Shown: piece after piece, positions 18,429 through 26,952 of the stretch
Layout: every line of letters starts with the position of its first letter
Position numbering within the stretch: position 1 is the stretch's first letter
Assembly: GCA_017436035.1 (NCBI GenBank)
Contig: JAFSDV010000015.1
Coordinates: 27,616-91,615, forward strand
Direction: 5' to 3'
Length of the DNA stretch: 64,000 nt
Source of the DNA: Oscillospiraceae bacterium
Lineage (GTDB): Bacteria; Bacillota; Clostridia; Oscillospirales; Oscillospiraceae
Notes under the pieces: generated by a model
What the model was told of the DNA's origin: nothing
The model's database searches: none
What the model saw: only the letters and a program-made list of their open reading frames with translations
Made by a program: the position numbers and the translations under genes

Positions 18429-18457
18429 TTCATTTCTTCCGTTGTCAGACATATAAT
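18429..18457 (+). promoter_or_regulatory. Promoter of the orphan small ORF
   Basis: TTCATT (18429-18434), 17-nt spacer, perfect TATAAT (18452-18457). The predicted start of RNA is about 25 nt before the ATG at 18491. Confidence 0.55.
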
Positions 18458-18490
18458 GTTAGGAATGGAAAAAAGAAAGGAGGATGAGCT

Positions 18491-18571
18491 ATGAGCGCGA
18501 AGAATGATTCCCGTGCGGGTATAGAGGATTTGCTTTTCGACGAGGACGCAGGACGTCCCAGCGAAAGATGA
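18491..18571 (+). CDS. Orphan small protein, 26 residues
   Basis: ATG at 18491 follows a near-perfect ribosome site (AAAGGAGGATGAGCT). The frame encodes 26 residues beginning MSAKNDSRAGIEDLLF and ending RPSER, TGA at 18569-18571. It is acidic in the middle (DEDAG), with no membrane segment and no cysteine. A TATAAT promoter lies upstream and a perfect terminator starts 5 nt after the stop, so this ~150-nt unit is transcribed alone. Not recognised. The real product could instead be a small RNA, but the strong RBS favours translation. Confidence 0.55.
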   Translation: MSAKNDSRAGIEDLLFDEDAGRPSER

Positions 18572-18575
18572 TATT

Positions 18576-18605
18576 AACCAGGCGATTACGCCTGGTTTTC
18601 TTTTT
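18576..18605 (+). terminator. Terminator of the orphan small ORF
   Basis: Perfect 9-bp stem AACCAGGCG / CGCCTGGTT, loop ATTA, then TTCTTTTT. Confidence 0.92.
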
Positions 18606-18675
18606 GTATTGGGAATAATTTAAAAACATAAACAGAACAAAGAAAAACAGAAAAGCGGGGTTTCTGATTTTCCTC

Positions 18676-18704
18676 TTTACAGAATATGCTTTTTTGATTA
18701 TAAT
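18676..18704 (+). promoter_or_regulatory. Promoter of prfB
   Basis: TTTACA (18676-18681), 17-nt spacer, TATAAT (18699-18704). Confidence 0.7.
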
Positions 18705-18746
18705 AATTGCATATTGCTAAATTACCGGGAATGAGAGTATCAATTT

Positions 18747-19874
18747 ATGAATATCGAATTTGATGTCTATAAACAAAAGTTAAATGAAATAAAGCCTGTA
18801 CTGGACGGACTTGCGGATTCACTGAACCTGGAGGGTCTGAGAAATGAGCTGGAGCGTCTGCATGCAATGCAGGAAGCGCCCGGTTTTTGGGATAATCCTG
18901 AAAAAAGTCAGCAGATCGTGGTTAAAACGAAGACCACAGAAAACAGGATCGAAAAATATGAGCAAATGCAGTCGTCCTGGGATGATCTGATGACAATATG
19001 CGAAATGGCGGCAGAGGAAGACGATGACTCTATGCTGCCGGAGCTGAAGGAAGGATTCCAGAAGCTCAGCGAGAATATGGAGCGTTGCCGTCTGGAGACG
19101 CTGCTGACCGGCACTTACGACAGCAACAACGCCATGGTATCCTTTCAGGCCGGTGCCGGTGGTACGGAAGCACAGGACTGGTGTCAGATGTTGTACCGGA
19201 TGTATACCCGCTGGGCGGAAGCTCATGGCTACACCTATAAGATCATGGACTATCAGGAGGGCGATGAGGCTGGCTTGAAGTCTGCGGATATTCTCATAGA
19301 AGGGGAGAATGCTTACGGCTTCCTGAAAGGGGAAAACGGCGTCCATCGGCTGGTTCGTGTTTCTCCCTTTGATGCCAATGCACGACGTCAGACGTCCTTT
19401 GCTGCCATCGAAGTAATCCCTGATATTCAGGACGACAGCAATGATGTAGAGATCCGGCCTGAGGATTATGAAATGCAGGTGTTCCGTTCCTCCGGTGCAG
19501 GCGGTCAGCACATTAACAAAACCTCTTCCGCGGTCCGTTTGATCCATAAGGCTACCGGTATCGTTGTTGCCTGTCAGACGGAGCGCAGCCAGTTCCAGAA
19601 TAAGGAAAACTGTCTGCGTATGCTGCGCAGTAAGCTGGTGGAGATCAAAGAACGGGAGCATTTGGACAAAATTTCGGATATTAAGGGCGTCCAAAAGAAG
19701 ATCGAGTGGGGCAGCCAGATCCGCAACTATGTGTTTATGCCCTATACCCTTGTAAAGGACACCCGTACCGGATGTGAGACCTCGAATGTTAACGCAGTTA
19801 TGGACGGCGCGTTGGATCCCTTTATCAATGCTTATCTGACCTGCGCGGCAACCGGCAACTGGGTCACAAAATAA
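18747..19874 (+). CDS. prfB: Peptide chain release factor 2
   Basis: 375 residues, full length for RF2. Recognises UGA and UAA stop codons and triggers peptide release on the ribosome. The SPF tripeptide (VSPFDANARRQTSF) and the catalytic GGQ loop (SSGAGGQHINKTSSAV) are both present. The frame is uninterrupted from ATG 18747, so the internal UGA frameshift that autoregulates RF2 in many bacteria is absent. The upstream ribosome site is weak (GGGAATGAGAG). Own promoter; no clear terminator before secG. Confidence 0.96.
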   Translation: MNIEFDVYKQKLNEIKPVLDGLADSLNLEGLRNELERLHAMQEAPGFWDNPEKSQQIVVKTKTTENRIEKYEQMQSSWDDLMTICEMAAEEDDDSMLPELKEGFQKLSENMERCRLETLLTGTYDSNNAMVSFQAGAGGTEAQDWCQMLYRMYTRWAEAHGYTYKIMDYQEGDEAGLKSADILIEGENAYGFLKGENGVHRLVRVSPFDANARRQTSFAAIEVIPDIQDDSNDVEIRPEDYEMQVFRSSGAGGQHINKTSSAVRLIHKATGIVVACQTERSQFQNKENCLRMLRSKLVEIKEREHLDKISDIKGVQKKIEWGSQIRNYVFMPYTLVKDTRTGCETSNVNAVMDGALDPFINAYLTCAATGNWVTK

Positions 19875-19910
19875 AGCTATTAAAAAAGTAAAAAAATATC
19901 GATAAAACAC

Positions 19911-19939
19911 TTGCAATTTGAAACTGCCTGTGTTATATT
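19911..19939 (+). promoter_or_regulatory. Promoter of secG
   Basis: TTGCAA (19911-19916), 17-nt spacer, TATATT (19934-19939), about 75 nt before the ATG. Confidence 0.6.
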
Positions 19940-20022
19940 AAATAGGCTTGTTATGAAATTGAATTGCAACCCGCTTTCCGTCGGCTCAGGCATGGAGCGG
20001 TAAGTGGAGGGAGGTTATCAAT

Positions 20023-20259
20023 ATGGACGCTTTGAGAATTGTTTTGATTGTTTTAGAAGTGATTGCCAGCCTGGCACTGATTCTGGTCGTGTTGGTTCAG
20101 TCCGGTAAGGAAGCAGGTCTGTCCGGTGCGATTTCCGGTAATAGCGAGACCTATATGAGCAAGACCGGTGGAAGCTTGGATAAGAAGCTGGCCTCCTGGA
20201 CCAAATGGATTGCTTTGGTTTGGATTCTGCTGACTTTGGCATTAAGCCTGATTCCCTGA
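20023..20259 (+). CDS. secG: Protein-export membrane protein SecG
   Basis: 78 residues: two transmembrane helices (~4-24 and ~57-77) joined by the conserved cytoplasmic loop with VQSGKEAGLSGAISG. Accessory subunit of the SecYEG translocon. GGAGGGAGG ribosome site. Single-gene unit between its promoter and a strong terminator; in many Firmicutes it sits beside rnr and smpB, which are not here. Confidence 0.93.
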   Translation: MDALRIVLIVLEVIASLALILVVLVQSGKEAGLSGAISGNSETYMSKTGGSLDKKLASWTKWIALVWILLTLALSLIP

Positions 20260-20273
20260 ACATTGGAAAGATG

Positions 20274-20304
20274 GCCACAGAGTTGATGCTCTGTGGCTCT
20301 TTTT
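20274..20304 (+). terminator. Terminator of secG
   Basis: Stem GCCACAGAG / CTCTGTGGC, loop TTGATG, tail TCTTTTT. Confidence 0.93.
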
Positions 20305-20347
20305 ATAACCGCGGCAAACTGTTGCGGTCGTTCAGGATAATATTCTG

Positions 20348-20376
20348 TGGACATCTGTCCGCGGATGTGATAAAAT
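20348..20376 (+). promoter_or_regulatory. Promoter of pepD
   Basis: TGGACA (20348-20353), 17-nt spacer, TAAAAT (20371-20376). Confidence 0.5.
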
Positions 20377-20405
20377 TGACCTATGTTCAAAGCAAGGAGC
20401 GCGTT

Positions 20406-21848
20406 ATGGAAGCAATCAAATTGAAGGGCTTAGAGCCGGCAAATGTATTTGCATATTTTGAGAAAATATCGTCGTTTCCCCGAGGCAGCGGCAACACCCG
20501 CGCTATCAGTGACTACTTGGTGTCCTTTGCCAAGGAACAGGGGATTCGGTATGTTCAGGATGAGCTTGGAAATGTGATCCTGTTTGGTCAGGCGACGGAA
20601 GGCTATGAGGAGCATCCGCCTGTGATCATTCAGGGGCATATGGATATGGTCTGCGAGAAGGATGAGGGCTGCTCTGTCAACTTGGAGCTGGAAGGTCCGG
20701 ATATTACCTACGACGGTGAATTTGTTTTTGCAAAGGGAACAACCTTAGGCGGTGATGATGGTATTGCGGTTGCCTATGCGCTGGCACTGCTTGCGGACAG
20801 GACCATACCCCATCCGCCGCTGGAGGTGGTGATCACTGTCGATGAGGAAACCGGTATGGATGGAGCGGCGTATGTGGATATGTCAGCGCTCAAAGGCAGA
20901 CGGTTTTTGAATATCGATTCGGAAGAAGAAGGGGTTTTTACAGTTTCCTGTGCCGGTGGAATCCGTGCGCAAATCTGCCTGCCCGCAGAACGCCGGGCTG
21001 TTTACGGTCCATGCGTCCGCCTGACGGTAGAGAATCTGCAGGGTGGTCATTCCGGCGTAGAGATCCACAAAAACCGTGCCAATGCCAATAAAGTGATGGG
21101 TGAGCTGCTGGGGCGTATCCAAAAGCTGATGCCGGTATGTATTACCAGCCTTCAGGGCGGCGCGAAGGACAATGCGATCCCCCGTTCATGCCAGGTGACA
21201 CTGGTTGCGCTGGGAATGTATATTGAGCGGATCAATGAAATTACCGCCCAGCTGCAAAAAGAGATTCGGGAACAATATGATGAACCGGATGTGATTATTC
21301 GTGGCGACGATGTAGATGCCCTTGGCGGCAACGCGCTGACCACAGAGTGCTCTTCTAAGGTGATCGCGCTGCTGAATGCTGCGCCCAACGGTGTGCAGGC
21401 ATGGAGTCAGGACATCTCCGGACTGGTGCAAACCAGTTTGAATCTGGGTGTAGCAGAGCTGGAGGAAGAACTGAAGCTGACATTTTCCGTCCGCAGCAGC
21501 GTGAATCAGGAAAAGCAGATGCTTGTGGAGCGGCTGCGGGAAACAGCGGAGTTTTATGGCGGTAAGTGCATCCTGTCCGGAGATTACCCGGCGTGGGAGT
21601 ACAGAAAGGATTCCCTTATGCGGGATACCTTGGTTCGTGTGTACCAAAGAATGTATGATCAGCAGCCCCAGGTGGTTGCCATTCATGCCGGCTTGGAGTG
21701 CGGACTGTTTAGTGAGAAGCTGTCGGGATTGGATTGTGTGTCCATTGGTCCTCAAATGTACGATATTCACACCACCCGGGAGCGGTTGGATATAGCATCG
21801 GTCCAACGGACCTGGGATTTCCTGAAAGAAGTATTGAAAGAGCTGTGA
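20406..21848 (+). CDS. pepD: Aminoacyl-histidine dipeptidase (cytosolic beta-Ala-His dipeptidase, M20)
   Basis: 480 residues starting at ATG 20406, 6 nt after AAGGAG; longer upstream frames overlap secG and its terminator and are rejected. M20 metallopeptidase: QGHMDMVCEKD (metal His/Asp), GGDDGIAVAYALAL (bridging Asp), VDEETGMDGA (general base Glu and metal Glu) and a C-terminal HAGLECGLF. Hydrolyses a broad range of cytoplasmic dipeptides including Xaa-His. Own promoter and terminator. Confidence 0.93.
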   Translation: MEAIKLKGLEPANVFAYFEKISSFPRGSGNTRAISDYLVSFAKEQGIRYVQDELGNVILFGQATEGYEEHPPVIIQGHMDMVCEKDEGCSVNLELEGPDITYDGEFVFAKGTTLGGDDGIAVAYALALLADRTIPHPPLEVVITVDEETGMDGAAYVDMSALKGRRFLNIDSEEEGVFTVSCAGGIRAQICLPAERRAVYGPCVRLTVENLQGGHSGVEIHKNRANANKVMGELLGRIQKLMPVCITSLQGGAKDNAIPRSCQVTLVALGMYIERINEITAQLQKEIREQYDEPDVIIRGDDVDALGGNALTTECSSKVIALLNAAPNGVQAWSQDISGLVQTSLNLGVAELEEELKLTFSVRSSVNQEKQMLVERLRETAEFYGGKCILSGDYPAWEYRKDSLMRDTLVRVYQRMYDQQPQVVAIHAGLECGLFSEKLSGLDCVSIGPQMYDIHTTRERLDIASVQRTWDFLKEVLKEL

Positions 21849-21853
21849 TGTGC

Positions 21854-21886
21854 GGGGGTCTGCCTTTTTTGGCAGACTCCCTTTTT
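21854..21886 (+). terminator. Terminator of pepD
   Basis: 11-bp stem (21854-21864 with 21871-21881, one G-T pair), loop TTTTTT, tail TTTTT; lies just before the convergent flippase gene. Confidence 0.88.
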
Positions 21887-21897
21887 GTTGGATCCAT

Positions 21898-23379
21898 CTA
21901 TAATTGAAATAATCCCTTAATCCAATGAAGATCTTCCTTGCCCCAAATGCGGTATAAAACAAGCTGGCTTCCCAGCAGAAGGGGATATGCAACGCACTGC
22001 AGGATTGGCTGTGAAAGATGGGATGCAGCCCACACCGAAGCTATGGCGGCAGCCGCAGAAAATGCCGGTATGTATATTGAAATACGGATACCTGCAATTT
22101 TCAGGAGCCTTCGCAGGCTTAAAGCAAAATTCAGAAGATGGGTGATCAGGAAGCTGAAATAGTAACCGTTCATTCCATACCGGGGCAGCAGGAAGTACAG
22201 ACAAGCCACATCCATACCGGAGGTGAGGATGTTATACCGCACGCAGGCTTTTTGCTGCCCCAAGCCCTTGGTCATTGCGTCGGTGATGGCGTCGCAGTAC
22301 ACAATGGGAATCAGAAGTGCATACATCCGCAGATATCTTCCTGCATCCTGTGAATCATACAAGATCGTACAGAGCTTATCGGCTGCCAAAAACATCAACC
22401 CGCTGAACAGACAACCGTAAAACAGGGCTACCCGCAGGCTGCGTCGGACAAGATATTGGATGCGTCTGTGGCTTCCCGCAGCCACACAACGGGCTAATTC
22501 CGGAATCAAAAGCTCTGCCAGTCCAAACAGGATCGCTGCGGGAAACATTAGGATGGGAAACACCATGCCGCATACAGTGCCGAAGGCGGCAAGGGCATTT
22601 TCTGTGCCGGCGTATAGTCCAAGGCGCTTGGGTACCATTAAGTTTTCTCCTGTAGAGATACCGGATTTTAAGTCATCTGCCAATGCAAGAGGCACGGCGA
22701 TGTGTAATAACCGGCTTCTAAAGGAAATATGTGGACCGGGCTTTATGTGCTCCCGTAACCGCAGAAGGATCAGGCTAATCAGCGTGATACACGCACCGAC
22801 GCCGCTTCCAAAAACCACAGCCTGACAGGCTCTTGCCGGGTCTGAACCCGCCCAAACGGTCAGCATGATAACAGTCACGCTCATGGAGCAAAGCTGTTCT
22901 GCGACCTCTACAGCGGCCAGTGTGCGGATCCTGTTGGCGGCTGTAAAATACCCGGTCATACAACCGCAAAGGCATTGAATGGGAAGAAAAGCGGCAATCA
23001 ATCGGATTGCGCCCACCGTGCGGGGATCACCGATCCACGTTGCAGCCAGAAAAGGAGCAAAGCGATATAATCCCAGCGCCACTGTACCGCTGCACACAAT
23101 GCTGTAAATGAAACAGGCAGATAAGACCCATATCACATTTTCAGGACGTTTTACACCCAATTCTTCCGCTGTCAGATACATGGTGGCTGTGCGCACACCT
23201 GCCATACCCGCTGTCATTGCCAGCATCCCAACAGAAAGCACAAGCTGTAAAAGTCCTACGCCGGCAGCGCCGATCCGTCCGGAAACATAAACCTGAAATA
23301 AGGTGCTTACAAACCGCAGCAGCAGATTGACGCCGGTAAGCATTAACGCACTGTAAAATATGGGCATCTTTTTGCGCAA
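21898..23379 (-). CDS. SpoVB/MATE-like polysaccharide flippase
   Basis: 493 residues with ~13-14 predicted transmembrane helices, MurJ/MATE/SpoVB superfamily (RKKMPIFYSALMLTGVNLLLRF...SGRIGAAGVGLLQLV). The longer frame reaching 23733 overlaps nth and is not native. A GGGGGG ribosome-site-like tract lies 6-7 nt before TTG at 23379 (TTG CGC AAA AAG ATG), which I take as the start; ATG 23367 is the alternative. Such proteins move lipid-linked glycans or peptidoglycan precursors across the membrane, and SpoVB acts in spore cortex synthesis; no other sporulation gene is nearby. The start lies 47 nt downstream of the nth stop codon, so the two are probably co-transcribed. Confidence 0.85.
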   Translation of the reverse strand: MRKKMPIFYSALMLTGVNLLLRFVSTLFQVYVSGRIGAAGVGLLQLVLSVGMLAMTAGMAGVRTATMYLTAEELGVKRPENVIWVLSACFIYSIVCSGTVALGLYRFAPFLAATWIGDPRTVGAIRLIAAFLPIQCLCGCMTGYFTAANRIRTLAAVEVAEQLCSMSVTVIMLTVWAGSDPARACQAVVFGSGVGACITLISLILLRLREHIKPGPHISFRSRLLHIAVPLALADDLKSGISTGENLMVPKRLGLYAGTENALAAFGTVCGMVFPILMFPAAILFGLAELLIPELARCVAAGSHRRIQYLVRRSLRVALFYGCLFSGLMFLAADKLCTILYDSQDAGRYLRMYALLIPIVYCDAITDAMTKGLGQQKACVRYNILTSGMDVACLYFLLPRYGMNGYYFSFLITHLLNFALSLRRLLKIAGIRISIYIPAFSAAAAIASVWAASHLSQPILQCVAYPLLLGSQLVLYRIWGKEDLHWIKGLFQL

Positions 23380-23425
23380 AAAAATCCCCCCTTGTCCACA
23401 AGTTATGCGGTCAAGGGGGTCGCTA

Positions 23426-24079
23426 TTACAACGAACCTGCGGACGCAGAGGATTTAGATAAATAGTCGGTGCAATAAGCCTGCAGAGGACAAGCAGTACA
23501 CTTTGGACTGCGGGCTGTGCATACATCTCTGCCAAACAGGACGATCCGGTGACAGAAATCACTGCTTTCCTCCGGTGGCAGGACGGCGCGCAGCTGCCGT
23601 TCCACCTTTTCCGGATCCTTACCCTGAGAAAGCCCCAAACGGCTACAGATACGGATGCAGTGGGTATCGCAGACAACGCTGCCCGGAACACTGTACAGAT
23701 CACCCAATAAAAGGTTCGCAGTTTTGCGCCCAACGCCGGGGAGCTTCAAAAGGGCTTCCATAGTGTCCGGAACGCGTCCGCCGTAATCAGACAGCAGCAT
23801 CTGACAGGCAAGCACGATGTCCTTTGCCTTTTGACGAAAAAAACCACAAGAGCGTATATACTGCTCTATGTCCGTGATGCTGGCGTTTGCTATAGATTCC
23901 AGCGTAGGGTAGGCGTTGAATAACGCCGGTGTGATCTGATTTACCCGGGCATCGGTGCATTGTGCAGACAGCCGGACAGCGATCATCAGTTCGTAGTCCT
24001 TAGCGGCATGGAGTGCACAGACAGCATCCGGATACCGGTCTTTTAAGGCGGTAATAATCGCGGCTGTTCTGGTCTTCAT
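23426..24079 (-). CDS. nth: Endonuclease III, base-excision repair glycosylase/AP lyase
   Basis: 217 residues. Helix-hairpin-helix LPGVGRKTANLLLG with the catalytic lysine, catalytic Asp in VCDTHCIRI (VDTHVxRV in most homologues) and a C-terminal 4Fe-4S loop with exact C-x6-C-x2-C-x5-C spacing. Removes oxidised pyrimidines and cleaves the AP site. Cys replaces the usual Val on both sides of DTH, an unusual but probably neutral change. Upstream of the flippase gene on the minus strand. Confidence 0.95.
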   Translation of the reverse strand: MKTRTAAIITALKDRYPDAVCALHAAKDYELMIAVRLSAQCTDARVNQITPALFNAYPTLESIANASITDIEQYIRSCGFFRQKAKDIVLACQMLLSDYGGRVPDTMEALLKLPGVGRKTANLLLGDLYSVPGSVVCDTHCIRICSRLGLSQGKDPEKVERQLRAVLPPEESSDFCHRIVLFGRDVCTARSPKCTACPLQAYCTDYLSKSSASAGSL

Positions 24080-24194
24080 AGCTGCCTCCTTTCTTTATGC
24101 CATTTTAACACAGAATCAGCGGAAAGAAAAGACCGAACTGTCACAAACTAATAGATGGCTGGATAAGATGGCGTAGTGATTGGAGGAGATAGCA

Positions 24195-24422
24195 ATGGAG
24201 ACCAGCTTGGATCAATTGCGTACAGATGTGCAGGCCGTTGTTACAAAAATAGCGGTGCATGAGGCGTTGGAGCAGCGTTTGCGGGACTTTGGGCTGGTGC
24301 CGGGGACAGTGGTGTGCTGTCGGTATCGAAGTCCGGGCGGTCAGGTGACGGCATTAGAACTGCGGGGAACAGTAGTGGCATTGCGGACCCGGGATTTGAA
24401 GCGGATCGGGGTGCGTTGCTGA
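24195..24422 (+). CDS. feoA: Ferrous iron transport protein A
   Basis: 75 residues from ATG 24195, preceded by GGAGGAGA; the in-frame TTG at 24180 is rejected. SH3-like FeoA domain with RLRDFGLVPGTVV and a terminal LRTRDLKRI. Small cytoplasmic partner of FeoB. Its TGA overlaps the feoB ATG (TGATG at 24420-24424), so the two are translationally coupled. Confidence 0.9.
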   Translation: METSLDQLRTDVQAVVTKIAVHEALEQRLRDFGLVPGTVVCCRYRSPGGQVTALELRGTVVALRTRDLKRIGVRC

Positions 24423-26197
24423 TGAGCGGTGCATACATACAAAAGATTACAGTCGCATTGGCAGGAAATCCGAATGTGGGGAAAAGCACCTTGTTTAATG
24501 CCTTGACCGGTTTGCGCCAACATACCGGAAACTGGCCCGGAAAAACCGTTGGAACAGCCCAGGGAACGCTGCGCCGGGGGGATATTTTATATACGCTGGT
24601 AGATCTGCCCGGTACGTATTCGTTGGATGGGAAGTCCGAGGATGAACGTGTGACTGGGACGTTTTTACAAAGCAATCAGGCGGATTGTACGGTGGTGGTC
24701 TGTGATGGCACCTGCATGGAGCGGAGTCTGATCCTTGCATTGGAAATTTTACAGCGGACTGATCGGGTGGTGGTATGTGTCAATCTAATGGATGAGGCAG
24801 ATCGGCACGGAATATCCGTGGATGAGGCAGCCTTATCCCGGTTTTTGGGAGCGCCGGTGGTGTTGACTGCCGCAGGGAAGGGGATCGGGCTTGAAAAGCT
24901 GATAGAGCAGATCTGTCACAGTACGCTGGCACCGAAACGTCTGGATAGCCCCAAATGGGACGATCCCATCACTGCCGCGGAGCAGATTGCCGGGGAATGT
25001 ATATTCCGTGAAGCCGAAGAAAAGCCGAAATACCGTTTTCAGGTGGATCGTCTGATGGTAAGCCGCCGGTTTGGCGTACCCCTGATGTTTTTGCTGCTTT
25101 TGGCGATCGTTTGGTTGACTGTTTGGGGCGCGAATTACCCCTCAGCGTTGTTGGAAAGCGGGTTTGACTGGTTTTATGCTGTGCTTAAAGGCTGGCTCAA
25201 AGCAACGCCGTGGTGGCTTCAGGGCATATTGGTAGATGGATTGTACGCTACCTGCGCCCGGGTGATTGCGGTGATGCTGCCACCTATGGCGATCTTTTTT
25301 CCCTTGTTTACAATTTTGGAGGATATCGGATATCTTCCAAGAATGGCATTCTTGTTGGATCCCTGTATGGCACGTTGCGGTGGTTGCGGAAAGCAGGCAC
25401 TCACGCTTTGTATGGGCTTAGGATGCAATGCAGTTGGGGTTATGGGATGCCGGATTATTGATTCTCCTCGCGAACGTCTGGCGGCGATACTGACCAATGC
25501 GATGGTCCCTTGTAATGGGCGTTTTCCAACGCTGATCTTATTGGGGACACTGTTCTTTCCGGAGGCGGGAGCCGCATTGATCGTTGCTGCCTGCGTGGCT
25601 TTGGGGGCGGTTGGCGCGACGGTGACCTCCGGGATATTGAGCAGGACCGCGTTGCGGTCCGAGGCGAGTTCCTTCCTGATGGAAATGCCGCCGTTTCGCC
25701 GCCCCCGGCTTGGCAAAATATTGGTACGCTCCATGCTGGACAGAACACTGTTCGTGGCAGGAAGAGCTTTAAGGGTTTCAGCACCGGCAGGCGTGGTGCT
25801 GTGGATCGTATTTAATACCGGACTGATGGGCTTAGCAGCCGGATTTCTGGAGCCCTTTGGACAGCTGTTGGGGATGAACGGATTGATTTTGCTGGCGTTC
25901 ATTTTGGCGTTACCTGCCAATGAGCTCCTGATCCCTGTGATCCTGATGGCGATGACCGGTTCCGGAAGCTTACAGGAAACAGCAGGTCTTGGAGGACAGC
26001 TGTTAATTGACGGTGGAATAACTTGGCAAATGGCGATATGCACTATGGTGTTTACATTGTTTCATTGGCCCTGCTCTACAACACTGATGACGGTCTATCG
26101 GGAAACCGGCTCTGTAAAAAAAACAGCGGCGGCATTGTTTTTGCCGACCGCTGTGGGGATCATTCTATGTATAATGCTGAAGCTGCTGTTGATGTAA
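24422..26197 (+). CDS. feoB: Ferrous iron transporter FeoB
   Basis: 591 residues from ATG 24422. N-terminal G domain: G1 GNPNVGKST, G3 DLPGTYSL, G4 NLMD. The membrane part carries nucleoside-recognition (Gate) repeats including GCGKQALTLCMGLGCNAVGVMGC and MVPCNGRFPTLILLG. GTP-dependent Fe(II) uptake through the cytoplasmic membrane. Shorter than the ~670-770 residues of classical FeoB. I see no Fur box or obvious promoter in the ~115 nt between nth and feoA. Ends 2 nt from the convergent SSB-like gene. Confidence 0.93.
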   Translation: MSGAYIQKITVALAGNPNVGKSTLFNALTGLRQHTGNWPGKTVGTAQGTLRRGDILYTLVDLPGTYSLDGKSEDERVTGTFLQSNQADCTVVVCDGTCMERSLILALEILQRTDRVVVCVNLMDEADRHGISVDEAALSRFLGAPVVLTAAGKGIGLEKLIEQICHSTLAPKRLDSPKWDDPITAAEQIAGECIFREAEEKPKYRFQVDRLMVSRRFGVPLMFLLLLAIVWLTVWGANYPSALLESGFDWFYAVLKGWLKATPWWLQGILVDGLYATCARVIAVMLPPMAIFFPLFTILEDIGYLPRMAFLLDPCMARCGGCGKQALTLCMGLGCNAVGVMGCRIIDSPRERLAAILTNAMVPCNGRFPTLILLGTLFFPEAGAALIVAACVALGAVGATVTSGILSRTALRSEASSFLMEMPPFRRPRLGKILVRSMLDRTLFVAGRALRVSAPAGVVLWIVFNTGLMGLAAGFLEPFGQLLGMNGLILLAFILALPANELLIPVILMAMTGSGSLQETAGLGGQLLIDGGITWQMAICTMVFTLFHWPCSTTLMTVYRETGSVKKTAAALFLPTAVGIILCIMLKLLLM

Positions 26198-26199
26198 AA

Positions 26200-26817
26200 T
26201 CAGAACGGATCTTCGGTATCCAGAATTTCTGCGCTCAGGGCAGAGATCTCGTATGCGGTGCGTTCCACCGGTCCTTCGTCGGTCATTTTCGTATAATTGC
26301 GGCTTTGTAAACGCCCGTAAATGCGAATACGGTTGCGCACATGGCAAGCGGCAATATCCTGCGCTGTGCGTCCCCACATGATACAGGGCAGGTAATCTGC
26401 TCTGCGAAAAGCTCTGGGGACTGCCAGCATGGCATCACAGATCTCACGACCAAGAGGCGTGCGGCGAAAAGTTGGCTCTTTGCACAGAGGACCTTCCAAA
26501 AACACTTCGTTGATGGGCTCTCCGTCTTCTGGGAGTATGTTTGCGGCAAATACAAAGATCAGCAGATGACGAACACCGTCAGATCGTTGATTATGGGAAC
26601 GGATCTGTCCTGTGACAGTCAGCATTTCCCCGCCGCACGGATCCAGCTCCATGATCAGGCTTTCTTCCGCAATCACCGGAAGGGTATCAACAGATCCGGA
26701 AAGGCGGGGGACTTCCAGAATAAAGCGCCAATACCGGCGTCCGTGGTTTTCGTGAGAAAATTGGGGAAGGGCTTGCAGGCTGCCGCGAATGGTGATCGTG
26801 TTGATTGTGTGTTCCAT
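26200..26817 (-). CDS. Single-stranded DNA-binding protein-like, two OB folds
   Basis: 205 residues. Two SSB-like OB folds in tandem: the first from TITIRGSLQ through MLTVTGQIRSH, the second from NEVFLEGPLCKEPTFRRTPLG through IRIYGRLQSRNY, which resembles the canonical SSB core. It ends in DTEDPF, like the acidic DDDIPF tip by which SSB recruits partners. A normal SSB has one OB fold, so this is a divergent dimer-in-one-chain form, not the housekeeping ssb (usually beside rpsF/rpsR). Role inferred: ssDNA binding in replication or repair. GAGGTGG ribosome site. Confidence 0.72.
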   Translation of the reverse strand: MEHTINTITIRGSLQALPQFSHENHGRRYWRFILEVPRLSGSVDTLPVIAEESLIMELDPCGGEMLTVTGQIRSHNQRSDGVRHLLIFVFAANILPEDGEPINEVFLEGPLCKEPTFRRTPLGREICDAMLAVPRAFRRADYLPCIMWGRTAQDIAACHVRNRIRIYGRLQSRNYTKMTDEGPVERTAYEISALSAEILDTEDPF

Positions 26818-26902
26818 AGTACCACCTCAGATTCCAATGTATGTAACATCCTATTGCCCAGCTTGTAAAATAAGAACACTGAAAAAGCAAAATAAAAGCT
26901 TG

Positions 26903-26931
26903 TTGCTTTTACCTCCGGTCTGGGCTATACT
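26903..26931 (+). promoter_or_regulatory. Promoter of the DUF5662 gene
   Basis: TTGCTT (26903-26908), 17-nt spacer, TATACT (26926-26931); ATG 21 nt further on. Confidence 0.65.
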
Positions 26932-26952
26932 ATACAGTAGAAAGAGGGGTGT

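Noticed and set aside
20205-20405. N-terminal extension of pepD overlapping secG
   Set aside because: Would cross the secG terminator; the ATG at 20406 has a proper AAGGAG site and matches family length.
23380-23733. N-terminal extension of the SpoVB-like flippase
   Set aside because: Overlaps nth in another frame; translation before 23379 is not membrane-protein-like.
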